The notes below the pieces were generated by a model, which ran no database searches, was not told the DNA's origin, and worked only from the letters and a program-made list of their open reading frames with translations. Shown piece by piece: positions 23,806-32,018 of a stretch of 34,714 nt of DNA. Location: positions 1 to 34,714 of the forward strand of contig JBEIJQ010000014.1 in the NCBI GenBank assembly GCA_040380145.1, read 5' to 3'. Positions within the stretch are counted from its first letter, which is position 1; every line of letters starts with the position of its first letter. This DNA comes from JBEIJQ01 sp040380145. Its GTDB lineage: Bacteria; Bacteroidota; Bacteroidia; Chitinophagales; Saprospiraceae. The translations under genes and the position numbers were made by a program.

Positions 23806-24582
23806 TCAAGGTTTTCTTTGCTTGGCACGTTCCCACAAAAGGTCCATTTCGGCGAGCGTCATGTCCGTGAGCGGTTTGGGCGCGTTGTCCTCGATGTAGC
23901 GGAAACGGTGCATGAACTTGCGGTTGGTGCGCTCCAGCGCGGCTTCCGGATCGATGCCCGAAAAGCGGGCATAATTGACGAGGGCAAACAAGATGTCGCC
24001 GAACTCATCGGCCATTTCCTCGGGATTGCCCGTGGCCTCGGCGGCGCGGAATTCGCCGATTTCTTCCTGCACCTTCGCCCAGACCTGCGCCTTGTCGGGC
24101 CAATCGAAGCCCACCTGCGCCACCTTTTCCTGTATCCTCACGGCCTTGGTCACGGCGGGCAGGGATTTCGGCACGCCCTGCAAAACGGATTTTCTGCCCT
24201 CTTGCAGCTTGATCTGCTCCCAGTTGCGCTTCACATCGCCCTCGTCGCGGACCTGCACATCGCCGTAGATGTGGGGATGCCGCCGGATGAGTTTTTCGCA
24301 GACCTGGTCGAGCACGCTCTGCACATCGAAAAGCGCTTTTTCCTCGCCGATCTTGCAATAAAAAACGAGGTGCAGAAACAAGTCCCCCAATTCGCCCTTC
24401 AATTCGTCCATGTTGCCCTCGAGAATAGCATCGGCCAATTCGTGGGTCTCTTCGATCGTCATCGGGCGAAGGCTTTCGATGGTCTGCTTGCGGTCCCACG
24501 GGCATTGCTCCCGCAGCTCGTCCATGATGTTCAGCAGACGCTGGAAAGCAAGGAGTTTCGGGGAAAGAAGGTTATCTGACAT
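23806..24582 (-). CDS. mazG: Nucleoside triphosphate pyrophosphohydrolase MazG
   Basis: This 258-residue protein has the two tandem MazG domains typical of the long form. The first has EETHELADAI, then LKGELGDLFLHLVFY; the second has QEEIGEFRAA, then MADEFGDILFALVNYA. The paired ExxE and ExxD motifs bind Mg2+. The opening LLNIMDELREQCPWDRKQT is diagnostic. It hydrolyses NTPs to NMP and pyrophosphate and cleans the nucleotide pool. The start ATG at 24582 (MSDNLLSPKLL) is preferred over an in-frame codon 30 bases upstream. First gene of the mazG-rnd-ctaA set. Confidence 0.95.
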   Translation of the reverse strand: MSDNLLSPKLLAFQRLLNIMDELREQCPWDRKQTIESLRPMTIEETHELADAILEGNMDELKGELGDLFLHLVFYCKIGEEKALFDVQSVLDQVCEKLIRRHPHIYGDVQVRDEGDVKRNWEQIKLQEGRKSVLQGVPKSLPAVTKAVRIQEKVAQVGFDWPDKAQVWAKVQEEIGEFRAAEATGNPEEMADEFGDILFALVNYARFSGIDPEAALERTNRKFMHRFRYIEDNAPKPLTDMTLAEMDLLWERAKQRKP

Positions 24583-24695
24583 AGGTGAAAATCGGGAATG
24601 GCCCCTGATCAAGTTTATTTTTCAACAAAGAAAACATTTTTTTTCACAAAAAAAATGAAAAAACAAAATCGAAGCCCAAGACAGTTTTTGAAAAA

Positions 24696-25016
24696 TCATT
24701 GGGCCACGGGCGCCAAAGCGACCACCAGGCCGTCGAGTTCTTCGGCCAAATGGATCTGGCAACCCAAGCGACTGTTGGGGCGCACGAAAAAAGCCTGGTC
24801 GAGCATGTCTTCCTCGGCATCCGAGCGGGGAGGCAGATCGTGCGCGCTTTCCACATACACATGGCAGCTGGCACAAAGCGCCATTCCACCGCAAGTGCCT
24901 TCTACTGGCAGGCCGCCGGCCTTGCACAGTTCCATCAGGTTGAGGTTCATGTCGGTGGGCGCGTCCACTTCGTGGGGCGTTCCCTCGCGGTCTATGATAG
25001 TGAGGCGGATATCCAC
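24696..25016 (-). CDS. 2Fe-2S ferredoxin, adrenodoxin type
   Basis: This 106-residue protein has the beta-grasp ferredoxin fold with cluster ligands Cys42, Cys48, Cys51 and Cys86 (CGGMALCASC, then LGCQI). The spacing C-x5-C-x2-C-x34-C is that of the adrenodoxin/ISC-type [2Fe-2S] ferredoxins. It likely passes electrons in Fe-S cluster assembly or to a monooxygenase, but no isc genes are adjacent. The start is GTG at 25016; no in-frame ATG lies upstream. It follows the PhoD-like gene by 39 bases on the same strand and precedes mazG by 113 bases of A/T-rich spacer. Confidence 0.93.
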   Translation of the reverse strand: MDIRLTIIDREGTPHEVDAPTDMNLNLMELCKAGGLPVEGTCGGMALCASCHVYVESAHDLPPRSDAEEDMLDQAFFVRPNSRLGCQIHLAEELDGLVVALAPVAQ

Positions 25017-25055
25017 CGGTGTGATATTTTTTGGGGAAAAAAGAAAAATTCGAGG

Positions 25056-26840
25056 TCATTGTTTGATCCACGGACAGCCCGTGCGGAAGCCATCGGTGTC
25101 CACCACCAGGAAGTACATACCGGCGGGAAGATGGCCCACGGAAAGTCTGGGATTGGCCTGCAAGGCTCCGGGCGGGCATTCTTGGACGATGCGTCCGTTG
25201 GCATCCATCAGGTACGCCCGGCGCCAGGTGGTCTGGCGAAGGGAGGCCTCGGGCACGATCGTGAGCTGGTCGTGTGCGGGATTGGGAAACACCTGCAGCA
25301 GTCCGACCGAGGTAACGGGCGGTTCTGCACGATGGTCGCCCAGCAAGGTGTAGCCCGGCAGCACGGTGTGGCAGGCAAGGGCCTCGTCGTCTTCGTCGAT
25401 GACGCACAGGCGCACGCTGTCGGCGCCAAAAACCTCGATCTTGCCGAAACCGTTCTTGAAATTCTGGTTGCCGAGGCCGTTGCCGCCCACATTCCAAAGC
25501 GAATCGCGCACGCTGGGCTCGCCCAACAGTTGGGCGTACTGGTCGATCTGATAGGCCAGTTCGGTGGTGGTGACGCTGAGGCCGCTGGCGTTCAACTCGG
25601 GCAGGCGGCTGTTGGTCCCGTCGTCGATCACATTGTGGTGGGTGTCGCCGGTGATGAAGATGCAATTGCGGATATTGTTTTGCCGGATGTGGCCCAACAG
25701 GCGATCGACATCCCGCGGAAAACCGGCCCAATAGTGGCCGAAGGCGATGGTCAGCCGCAGCCCGGTGCCCGTTTGGCCGGCCACGTTGAAGATAGTTCCC
25801 TGGAGCATGAGCCCCACGTCCATCAGGCGGCGATAGGCCGGATTGAAGGGCATTCCGCAGACGATGAAGTTCCAATCGGCCGTGGACTGGGAAAGCCCAT
25901 TGAGCAACCAATCCATCTGGGGGGCGCCGAGGATGCTGTGCGCAGAATCCGGTTCGAAAAACCACTGGTTGCCGGCGGGGTCGTATCGGAGGGCCGAAAC
26001 GGGGTTGTCGGTGGTGCTGCGGGCATCGGTGAAGAAAAATCGGCAGTTGCCGAAAGTAAAATCGTGGTAAAGGCCCTGCGTGGTATCGGGCAGAGGATAG
26101 CCGGGGAAAAATTCCGAATAGCCGCGCCAGGTGTTGCGCCTTTCCAACGGCGTAATCGTATCGGTGGTGATGACATTGAAGGTCTGCCCGCCGGACATGT
26201 AGCTGGTCAGTTCGTGGCGCAGTTCCCGGCTTTCGCCGAAAAGATCGTCGTCGTCGGGCACATAGTCGATCGGCAGGTTGAAGAGCATGGTGTCCATGTT
26301 CACTTCTTCGTATCGCCGCCGCCAGGAAAGTTCCACGGCCGACCAATCGCGGGGATAGGTCTGGAAGCCGATCTGGTAGCTCGGATAGGTGTAATCGCCC
26401 GTGTGCAGCAGCATCCGCGGGCGGTGGCTCGGCATCAGGGCAAAGGTCTTCATGTTGGGCGTTTCTTGACAGGACCCGGTGACGAACACATAGTTGCCCG
26501 GTTGACCGGGCAGCGGTGCGGTCTGGAAGGAGCCCGTGCGGGAGTCCGACTGGTTGCCGAATCGGAAACGCACATAATACCGGGTATCGGGCTGCAGGCC
26601 GGCCAAATCAACGATGCGCGAGTCGTCGGCGGCCCAGCGCGTGCTGTCGGAGAGGCTCTGGACAATGTTCGCGAAAGCCGGATCGGTGGCCAGTTCCAAC
26701 GTGAAGGGCGACGCCCCGGCCGTGCGCAGATAGACCCGGGCGGAGCCGTGGGTCAGCCCGCCGGTCACGGGGCCGTGGGAGAGAAATTGGGCGACGAGGC
26801 TGACGGGCAGCACCAGCAAGAGGACAAGTAACCGGGCCAT
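25056..26840 (-). CDS. Secreted PhoD-like phosphatase with T9SS sorting domain
   Basis: This 594-residue protein begins with a signal peptide (MARLLVLLLVLPVSLVAQ). An N-terminal FnIII-like PhoD domain (about 20-110) precedes the metallophosphatase core (about 115-470; FVTGSCQETP, LLHTGDYTYPS, FFFTDAR, ITGDTHHNV). A C-terminal T9SS type A sorting domain (about 515-594) starts LLQVFPNPAHDQLTI and ends with the usual beta-strands (LPAGMYFLVV). It is therefore exported to or beyond the outer membrane. PhoD enzymes are Ca/Fe-dependent alkaline phosphodi/monoesterases. The normally conserved DDHD motif reads PDDDDLFGES here, so the histidine is replaced by aspartate, which may alter activity. A perfect -7 box lies 25 bases upstream. 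Confidence 0.9.
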   Translation of the reverse strand: MARLLVLLLVLPVSLVAQFLSHGPVTGGLTHGSARVYLRTAGASPFTLELATDPAFANIVQSLSDSTRWAADDSRIVDLAGLQPDTRYYVRFRFGNQSDSRTGSFQTAPLPGQPGNYVFVTGSCQETPNMKTFALMPSHRPRMLLHTGDYTYPSYQIGFQTYPRDWSAVELSWRRRYEEVNMDTMLFNLPIDYVPDDDDLFGESRELRHELTSYMSGGQTFNVITTDTITPLERRNTWRGYSEFFPGYPLPDTTQGLYHDFTFGNCRFFFTDARSTTDNPVSALRYDPAGNQWFFEPDSAHSILGAPQMDWLLNGLSQSTADWNFIVCGMPFNPAYRRLMDVGLMLQGTIFNVAGQTGTGLRLTIAFGHYWAGFPRDVDRLLGHIRQNNIRNCIFITGDTHHNVIDDGTNSRLPELNASGLSVTTTELAYQIDQYAQLLGEPSVRDSLWNVGGNGLGNQNFKNGFGKIEVFGADSVRLCVIDEDDEALACHTVLPGYTLLGDHRAEPPVTSVGLLQVFPNPAHDQLTIVPEASLRQTTWRRAYLMDANGRIVQECPPGALQANPRLSVGHLPAGMYFLVVDTDGFRTGCPWIKQ

Positions 26841-26865
26841 GGGTTCGATATTTCAAAAAGATCGC

Positions 26866-26873
26866 CAAAGTTA
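26866..26873 (-). promoter_or_regulatory. TAnnTTTG -7 box for the PhoD-like gene
   Basis: TAACTTTG matches the consensus exactly on the minus strand and ends 25 bases before the ATG at 26840. It lies between the phosphatase gene and the phosphoribosyltransferase pseudogene upstream, so the phosphatase need not depend on the decayed locus for transcription. Confidence 0.5.
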
Positions 26874-26911
26874 AGCAAACTTTCGGATCGGGCCCGTTGA
26901 GGAGCGGCTAT

Positions 26912-27717
26912 TCAATAGCCCAACCGGGCTTCCAGCCAACGGATATTGTCCAAATACGAATCGAAAAGATGGTACTCGTTGCCGATCGCGCAATCGTACA
27001 GTTCCGACAAAAAATTTTCCGTGTACCGTTCTGCAAAAGCCGCGAACGATCGGCCATCGCAGTTCAACAGATATTTGACCACCCTCGTGTTGAACGCGAA
27101 TTGACCGGAAGCGATGATGCCGCGGAGATCGTCCGGATGTTTGACGGCAAAATAATTCAACATGTTTTCGATGTTGGGCGGGATTCCCGCCCCGGTGATC
27201 TCGGCAAAATACAATTCGATCCCATGCTCTGCCAACGTGCGCTCCAGCACCCACTCGTGCGTGCCCGTTACCCCTTATGTCGTCGATGAGCAGCAATGTT
27301 TTGCCTTTGACCAGATTTTTGTCTATGTAGAACCGGTCGCCGCTGATCAAATGAAGCCTTTCATCGGCCGTCATTTCTCCGTAGTCTTCTCTGTAGGTCA
27401 CGCTGCGGCTTATCTTCAGTTCTTACAAAACCGGCAGGTCATTCGCCGCCAAATAGCGGTTGACCCTTCGGACAAAATGTTTTTTCATGTACCAAGAAGC
27501 GGTCGGGATATAGGCGTACGGACTGGCGGACACCAACAATCCGCCATGCCCGCGATCATTGGAAATGACCTTTTGGATGAAAGCCTCGGCCAAATCGTTG
27601 CCAAATGCCTTGGCCTTGGAAATATCCCCGTATTTGAAAAGACTGTAATCGGTGGCCGAAAAACCCAGATCGGACGCTGAATCGATGTGGTGCAGAGAAA
27701 ATCGTTTGGGAAAAAAT
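26912..27717 (-). pseudogene. Broken ComF-like phosphoribosyltransferase (PRTase_3 type)
   Basis: Joined across two lesions, the minus strand encodes one recognisable protein. The first part runs from FSLHHIDSASDLGFSATDYS through FKYGDISKAKAFG and PYAYIPTASWYMKKHF to LPVL, where TAA replaces a sense codon. It resumes as ELKISRSVTYREDYGEMTA and reaches the PRPP-binding motif LLLIDDIR. There a run of four G on the minus strand has one base too many; removing one gives DDIRVTGTHEW, the expected motif. The rest (ERTLAEHGIELYF, PPNIENMLNYFAVK, FNTRVVKYLLN, AIGNEYH) reads cleanly to a stop at 26912. No start codon is found at the 5' end. The family (PRTase_3) is found in ter stress-response clusters next to HAD hydrolases and is thought to act in making a nucleoside-like metabolite. 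Family assignment is from memory of its motifs. Confidence 0.85.
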
Positions 27718-27729
27718 TATTTGTTAAAT

Positions 27730-27973
27730 GATGTGGGCAATGTTGTTGGATGATCTCACGAATGGTGGTGCTGCCGACAACATACTGGGTCTAAGCCATT
27801 CCCATCGCCAGGGCGCCTCTACCGTCCGTGTCGGGGTTGTCGCCAATGTGGACCGTGTCGTTCGGTAGGACGATTGTTTTCTTGTGCGACAATTCTTCGA
27901 AGTGTGCGGCAAAAATATGGAGGGTAGCACAAGTTGCTTTTGCGAGTCCAACCCTGCTTGTTTTCTGTCCCCT
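27730..27973 (-). pseudogene. C-terminal remnant of a HAD-superfamily hydrolase
   Basis: The minus-strand frame reads SRVGLAKATCATLHIFAAHF, then VHIGDNPDTDGRGALAMGM, which is HAD motif IV (GDNxxxD) with its usual flanks. An in-frame TAG at 27793-27791 interrupts it, and after it TQYVVGSTTIREIIQQ completes the expected C-terminus. A TGA at 27976-27974 bounds the frame upstream. The N-terminal half with the DxD nucleophile is not visible. It directly precedes the broken phosphoribosyltransferase, the order expected for HAD-PRTase pairs of ter-associated operons. Confidence 0.68.
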
Positions 27974-28112
27974 TCAACCGGAGTGGGCAAAGCCAATGGT
28001 CTTGGGGCGAGTGGAGTGAAACAACGCGGAGTTTACCGGACTTGTTTGCTTTTTCCGATTTTTTTCGACCTAAAAAAGAACGGATGAAATTTCGCCGTCG
28101 AAAAAATTTCTA

Positions 28113-28120
28113 TACATTTG
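28113..28120 (+). promoter_or_regulatory. TAnnTTTG -7 box for the first tandem surface-protein gene
   Basis: TACATTTG is a perfect match, 72 bases before the ATG at 28193. The tandem paralog has an equivalent box 73 bases before its ATG, which supports both as real promoters. Confidence 0.55.
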
Positions 28121-28192
28121 GGCAACAGCCGAAAGACCTTTTATCGGAGCCGACATTGTCCGATCATTTTTTCAAACCTTTATTTATCAGCC

Positions 28193-31100
28193 ATGAGTCG
28201 CCTTTTACCTCTTTTTTTGACCTTCTGTTGGTTCCTTTTCCCGCACATCGGGACCGCCCAGACGGTTCCTTTCCAAAATGCGGTCGGCTCCCAGGCCGGC
28301 GAAGAGTTTTGGGACGGTTTTTACGACAACTCCACCCAGCTGTTCGTCGCCGTGGGCAGCGGCAACATCGGCGCGGCGACGGCCGACATCTGGGTTTCCC
28401 AATACCAGCCGACGGGTGCATTGGTCATGTCTAAAAGGCTCCAGTTTCCGGCCGGCACCCCACAGGGCTACTTTGCCGCCCGCGACATCTGCGAGGCGCC
28501 GCCGCACCCCAATCTGGGCCCGACCTACTACATCACGGGCATTTTCAAGGGTCAGACAGTGGCCGCCGGCGTGTCCGCGCAGCCGCAGCAGTTCGTGGCC
28601 CGCATCACCACCTCGGGCGCCGTGGTCTGGTTCAACCTGGCCTACCTGCAGCCCAATGTCGCCCAATCCGAGGGCATTGCCGTGGTGGCGATGACCAACG
28701 GCGATGTGGTCGCCATCGGCAACGCCAAAGACTACCAGGGATTTGCCAACGTCGTGGGCTCTCGCTTCGCACCGGGCGGAACTCTTTTGTGGACCAACTA
28801 CTACGCCCGCCGTTCGGGCGCCTTTGTCGCCCGTGAGGCCTGCAGGAACGAACACGGCCAATCCTGCTCGGCCGGTGCCGACGCCGGGGTGATCGTGGTG
28901 GGCGAGGTGCGCGGCGAAACCAGCCTGCCACAAATGTACGGCTCGTCGGATCGCAGTTTCGCCATGCAGATCGACGGGGCCGGCAACGAATGCTGGCGCT
29001 ACGCTTACCCGTCCGCTCCTTTCAACAATCCCAATGGCCAGGGCATACAAGCCGACGCCGCCTATGACATAGTCCCCAACAACGACAACAACGGCGGTCA
29101 GGCCGGTTCTTACACCGTGGTGGGCCGTGCTGACTTTACAAATCCCACCGGAGGCAACACGCCTTTGGGCCGTGGCATCTACACCTTTCAGATCCAACCC
29201 AACGGCAACTGGCTCTGCGGCAGCATCTACTCAGATGCCGCTGCGGGCGGCAACGCTGCGTCCGACATTTTTGCCCGCGGCGTGACGGCCTCCGCCCAAA
29301 CGGGAAAAGTGGTGGTCACGGGCCCCCGGTTCGGCACCTCCGATGTGTTCATCGCCGAACTTTCCACCGCATGTGCACAGCAGCCGCCCCTTTGGGCCAA
29401 GCATTACGCCAACTGGGGCTCCGATGCGCTCAACACCACCCTGCCGGGTATCGTGCAGGGCGGAGTGCCCGAGAGCGTGCATTTCGTGAACAGCCAAAAC
29501 CCCGGCTATTTCGTCACGGCCAATACCCATCCCGGCATGTTCGGCCTGCGCGACGGCCATCTCATCAGCACCGATCTGATGGGCAACGTGCCGAACGCTT
29601 GTCCGGGCGTCAACATCAACCTCGTTCCGTCCTTTGCCGGTGAAATTTTCCAACTTCCCGGTGCCAAAGAACAGCTCCTGAGCTGGAACACCAAGCAGGT
29701 TTCCACTTTCAGCTATGCCGTTTCGGACAGCCTCTGCGCCAACAACGCTCCTTCGCCCTGTGTCGTGAACGCCGACTTCACTTACACCATCGATTACTGC
29801 CGCAGCCTGCTCACGGCCACCAGCACTTCCTCCGGCAACGGTTCACTGTCCTATTTGTGGACGGGCGGCATAGTCGCTCCGACCTTTACGACCTATGTGC
29901 TGCCCGGTGTGAACACGATCTGCCTGTCGGTCACCAACACCACGGCAGACGGTTTCACCTGCCAGGACGACACCTGCATCACCATCCAAATGCCCGCCAA
30001 CGGTTCCTTGGCGGTGGCGATTTCGGGCCAAAGCACCTGTGGGCAATCCTTTTTGACGGCCAATGCCACCGGAGGAGCCGCCCCCTACTCTTTCCAATGG
30101 AGCAACGGCGCCACGACGGCCACCAATGTGGTGAATGCCTCCGGCGTATATTGCGTGACCGTCACCGATGCCAACAACTGCACCGCCTCGAGCTGCTTCA
30201 CCGTGAGTCTGACCGCACCGTACCCGGTGAGCATCAATTTCACCCCGGGCTGCGGGGTATTCGTTTTGAGCGCCCTCGTGCCGATCGGCGCGGCGGGTTC
30301 CTTTGTCTGGAGCAACGGCGCCACCACCCCAAGCATCACAGTCTCTTCCAGCGGCATTTACTGCGTTTCGTTCAGCGATCCCGCGGGCTGCTCCTCTTCG
30401 GCGTGCGCGACCGTGGCCGTGCCCCCCGCTATGTCGGTGGCCTTCACCTCTGCCCTGGCCTCCCCCACCAACTGCCTGCGCCTGAATTTCACGAGCGCAA
30501 TTTCCGGCGGCGCTGCACCCTATACCTACACCTGGAGTTTTGCCGGGGCCAATCCCTCCACCTCCACGGCCGCCAACCCCAGCGGGGTCAGCTACCCCAC
30601 CGCCGGCCTGTACACGGTCTGCGTGACGGTCACCGCCGCCAATGGCTGCACCGCCACGGCCTGCCAACAGGTACAGGTTGGACAAACCTGCAACCTCAAC
30701 AATGTGGACTTCTGCACCACCGTGGAACCGTTCGGCACCACCGGTTTCCGGGTGACGGTCAGCGGCGTCACCCAAAACTGCAACGGAACGGCCACCGTGC
30801 AGTACTCCTTCAACGGTGGAACGACCTGGGGGACCAGTCCTTCTTTCACGACTTCCACTCCGGGCACCATCATCGTATGCGTCCGCGTCACCTGTGTAGT
30901 CTGCGGACAGACTTGCACCCGCACCTGCTGCAAAAATGTGCAGATCAACGCCCCGTGCAACATCCCCGCCACGGCCACACTAAACGTGTCGGTCAATCAC
31001 ACCACCCGGGTGGCAACCTTCACCGCCTCCACGCTCAGCCCGGCGGCCATGGATTACCTCTGGGACTTCAACGGCGATGGCAGCATCGATGCCACCACCA

Positions 31101-31846
31101 CCACGAACGTCACCACCAACACCTATACCTACGGAACCCACCAGGCCTGTGTGACCATCCGCCGCTCGGCCACCTGCACCAAGCGCATCTGTCGCACCGT
31201 CATCGTCGAGGAACCCTGCAATGTGACGGCCAATTTCTCGGCCAGGCATTGCACCAACAGCCCGCTCACGGTCAACTTCACCAGCCTGGCCACCAACAAC
31301 ACCTCCGTACAATGGTTCTTCGGCGACGGCAACATTTCTTTCGCCAACAACCCGACCCATACCTACGCCGCCGCGGGCACCTATACGGTCGAACTGAACG
31401 CCTACAAACCCAATTCCAACTGCATGATGCGCGCGACCTACACCGTCATCGTGGCCCCCAAGAATTGCGGCGGCAACAATGTTCCGCCCACCAACCTGAC
31501 GGTCAACGACAACGGCGAAGAAACGGCCGAAGAAGTGGACAACATCCTCCTCGAAACCGACGGCACCGATCAAAGCACCTCTGTACCGGTCATAGACGGC
31601 CTCAGCCTGTTCCCCAACCCGGCCAACGAACAGACCCACCTCATCTTCGAACTCGACCGGGCTCAGGAAGTCCAGGTCACGGTCATTGATATGAACGGAA
31701 AAATCTACGAAAACCTGCAATCCTCTTCCACGATCGGACGAAACGCGATCACCATCCCCACCGATCGCCTCGGACAAGGCCTGTATCTCGTGCGACTCAA
31801 CGCCGGGGGCACTGTCCGCACCGCCAAACTGCTGATCCAGCGCTGA
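28193..31846 (+). CDS. T9SS-exported surface protein with propeller-like head and SprB/PKD-type repeats
   Basis: This 1,217-residue protein has a signal peptide (MSRLLPLFLTFCWFLFPHIG, cleavage after TAQ). Residues about 24-515 look like a repeat propeller of the kind found in Bacteroidota secreted proteins (DIWVSQYQPTGALV, FVARITTSGAVVWF, RSFAMQIDGAGNECWRYAYP). Residues 520-1130 are Cys-rich SprB-like and PKD-like units (APYSFQWSNGATTA, CVTVTDANNC; WDFNGDGSIDA near 956; WFFGDGNISF near 1041). Residues about 1138-1217 are a T9SS type A sorting domain (LFPNPANEQTHL, then GLYLVRLNAGG). It is probably anchored or shed at the surface; a role in adhesion or gliding is inference. An upstream in-frame start at 28118 lies inside the promoter region and is rejected. 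The downstream paralog shares the stalk and tail. Confidence 0.92.
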   Translation: MSRLLPLFLTFCWFLFPHIGTAQTVPFQNAVGSQAGEEFWDGFYDNSTQLFVAVGSGNIGAATADIWVSQYQPTGALVMSKRLQFPAGTPQGYFAARDICEAPPHPNLGPTYYITGIFKGQTVAAGVSAQPQQFVARITTSGAVVWFNLAYLQPNVAQSEGIAVVAMTNGDVVAIGNAKDYQGFANVVGSRFAPGGTLLWTNYYARRSGAFVAREACRNEHGQSCSAGADAGVIVVGEVRGETSLPQMYGSSDRSFAMQIDGAGNECWRYAYPSAPFNNPNGQGIQADAAYDIVPNNDNNGGQAGSYTVVGRADFTNPTGGNTPLGRGIYTFQIQPNGNWLCGSIYSDAAAGGNAASDIFARGVTASAQTGKVVVTGPRFGTSDVFIAELSTACAQQPPLWAKHYANWGSDALNTTLPGIVQGGVPESVHFVNSQNPGYFVTANTHPGMFGLRDGHLISTDLMGNVPNACPGVNINLVPSFAGEIFQLPGAKEQLLSWNTKQVSTFSYAVSDSLCANNAPSPCVVNADFTYTIDYCRSLLTATSTSSGNGSLSYLWTGGIVAPTFTTYVLPGVNTICLSVTNTTADGFTCQDDTCITIQMPANGSLAVAISGQSTCGQSFLTANATGGAAPYSFQWSNGATTATNVVNASGVYCVTVTDANNCTASSCFTVSLTAPYPVSINFTPGCGVFVLSALVPIGAAGSFVWSNGATTPSITVSSSGIYCVSFSDPAGCSSSACATVAVPPAMSVAFTSALASPTNCLRLNFTSAISGGAAPYTYTWSFAGANPSTSTAANPSGVSYPTAGLYTVCVTVTAANGCTATACQQVQVGQTCNLNNVDFCTTVEPFGTTGFRVTVSGVTQNCNGTATVQYSFNGGTTWGTSPSFTTSTPGTIIVCVRVTCVVCGQTCTRTCCKNVQINAPCNIPATATLNVSVNHTTRVATFTASTLSPAAMDYLWDFNGDGSIDATTTTNVTTNTYTYGTHQACVTIRRSATCTKRICRTVIVEEPCNVTANFSARHCTNSPLTVNFTSLATNNTSVQWFFGDGNISFANNPTHTYAAAGTYTVELNAYKPNSNCMMRATYTVIVAPKNCGGNNVPPTNLTVNDNGEETAEEVDNILLETDGTDQSTSVPVIDGLSLFPNPANEQTHLIFELDRAQEVQVTVIDMNGKIYENLQSSSTIGRNAITIPTDRLGQGLYLVRLNAGGTVRTAKLLIQR

Positions 31847-31876
31847 TCGATTTGCACGAGACAAATCAATACCCCC

Positions 31877-31908
31877 ATCCCCCTCCGAATTCGGAGGGGG
31901 ATTTTTTT
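31877..31908 (+). terminator. Strong intrinsic terminator after the first surface-protein gene
   Basis: A 26-base perfect palindrome (31877-31902; arm ATCCCCCTCCGAA) is followed by a run of seven T. It ends transcription of the upstream gene 30 bases after its stop codon and isolates it from the paralog that follows. Confidence 0.92.
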
Positions 31909-31937
31909 GTCACGCCCCGAGCATCCTGGAAATCTCC

Positions 31938-31945
31938 TATATTTG
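31938..31945 (+). promoter_or_regulatory. TAnnTTTG -7 box for the second tandem surface-protein gene
   Basis: TATATTTG is a perfect match, 73 bases before the ATG at 32019 and just after the terminator of the first gene. The spacing matches the paralog's promoter within one base. Confidence 0.55.
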
Positions 31946-32018
31946 ACCAATGGCCCAACAGCACTCGGGGCTGTTCCGGCTTTTTTCCAATGATCTTGCA
32001 AACCTGAAATTTTCAGCC

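Noticed and set aside
23131..24579. 482-codon plus-strand frame opposite rnd and mazG
   Set aside because: It covers two well-supported genes and has no recognisable motif.
24699..26831. 710-codon plus-strand frame opposite the ferredoxin and PhoD-like genes
   Set aside because: Shadow of two genes with clear motifs.
27162..27680. 172-codon plus-strand frame across the phosphoribosyltransferase pseudogene
   Set aside because: The minus strand encodes the recognisable PRTase; the plus frame has no domain and exists only as its complement.
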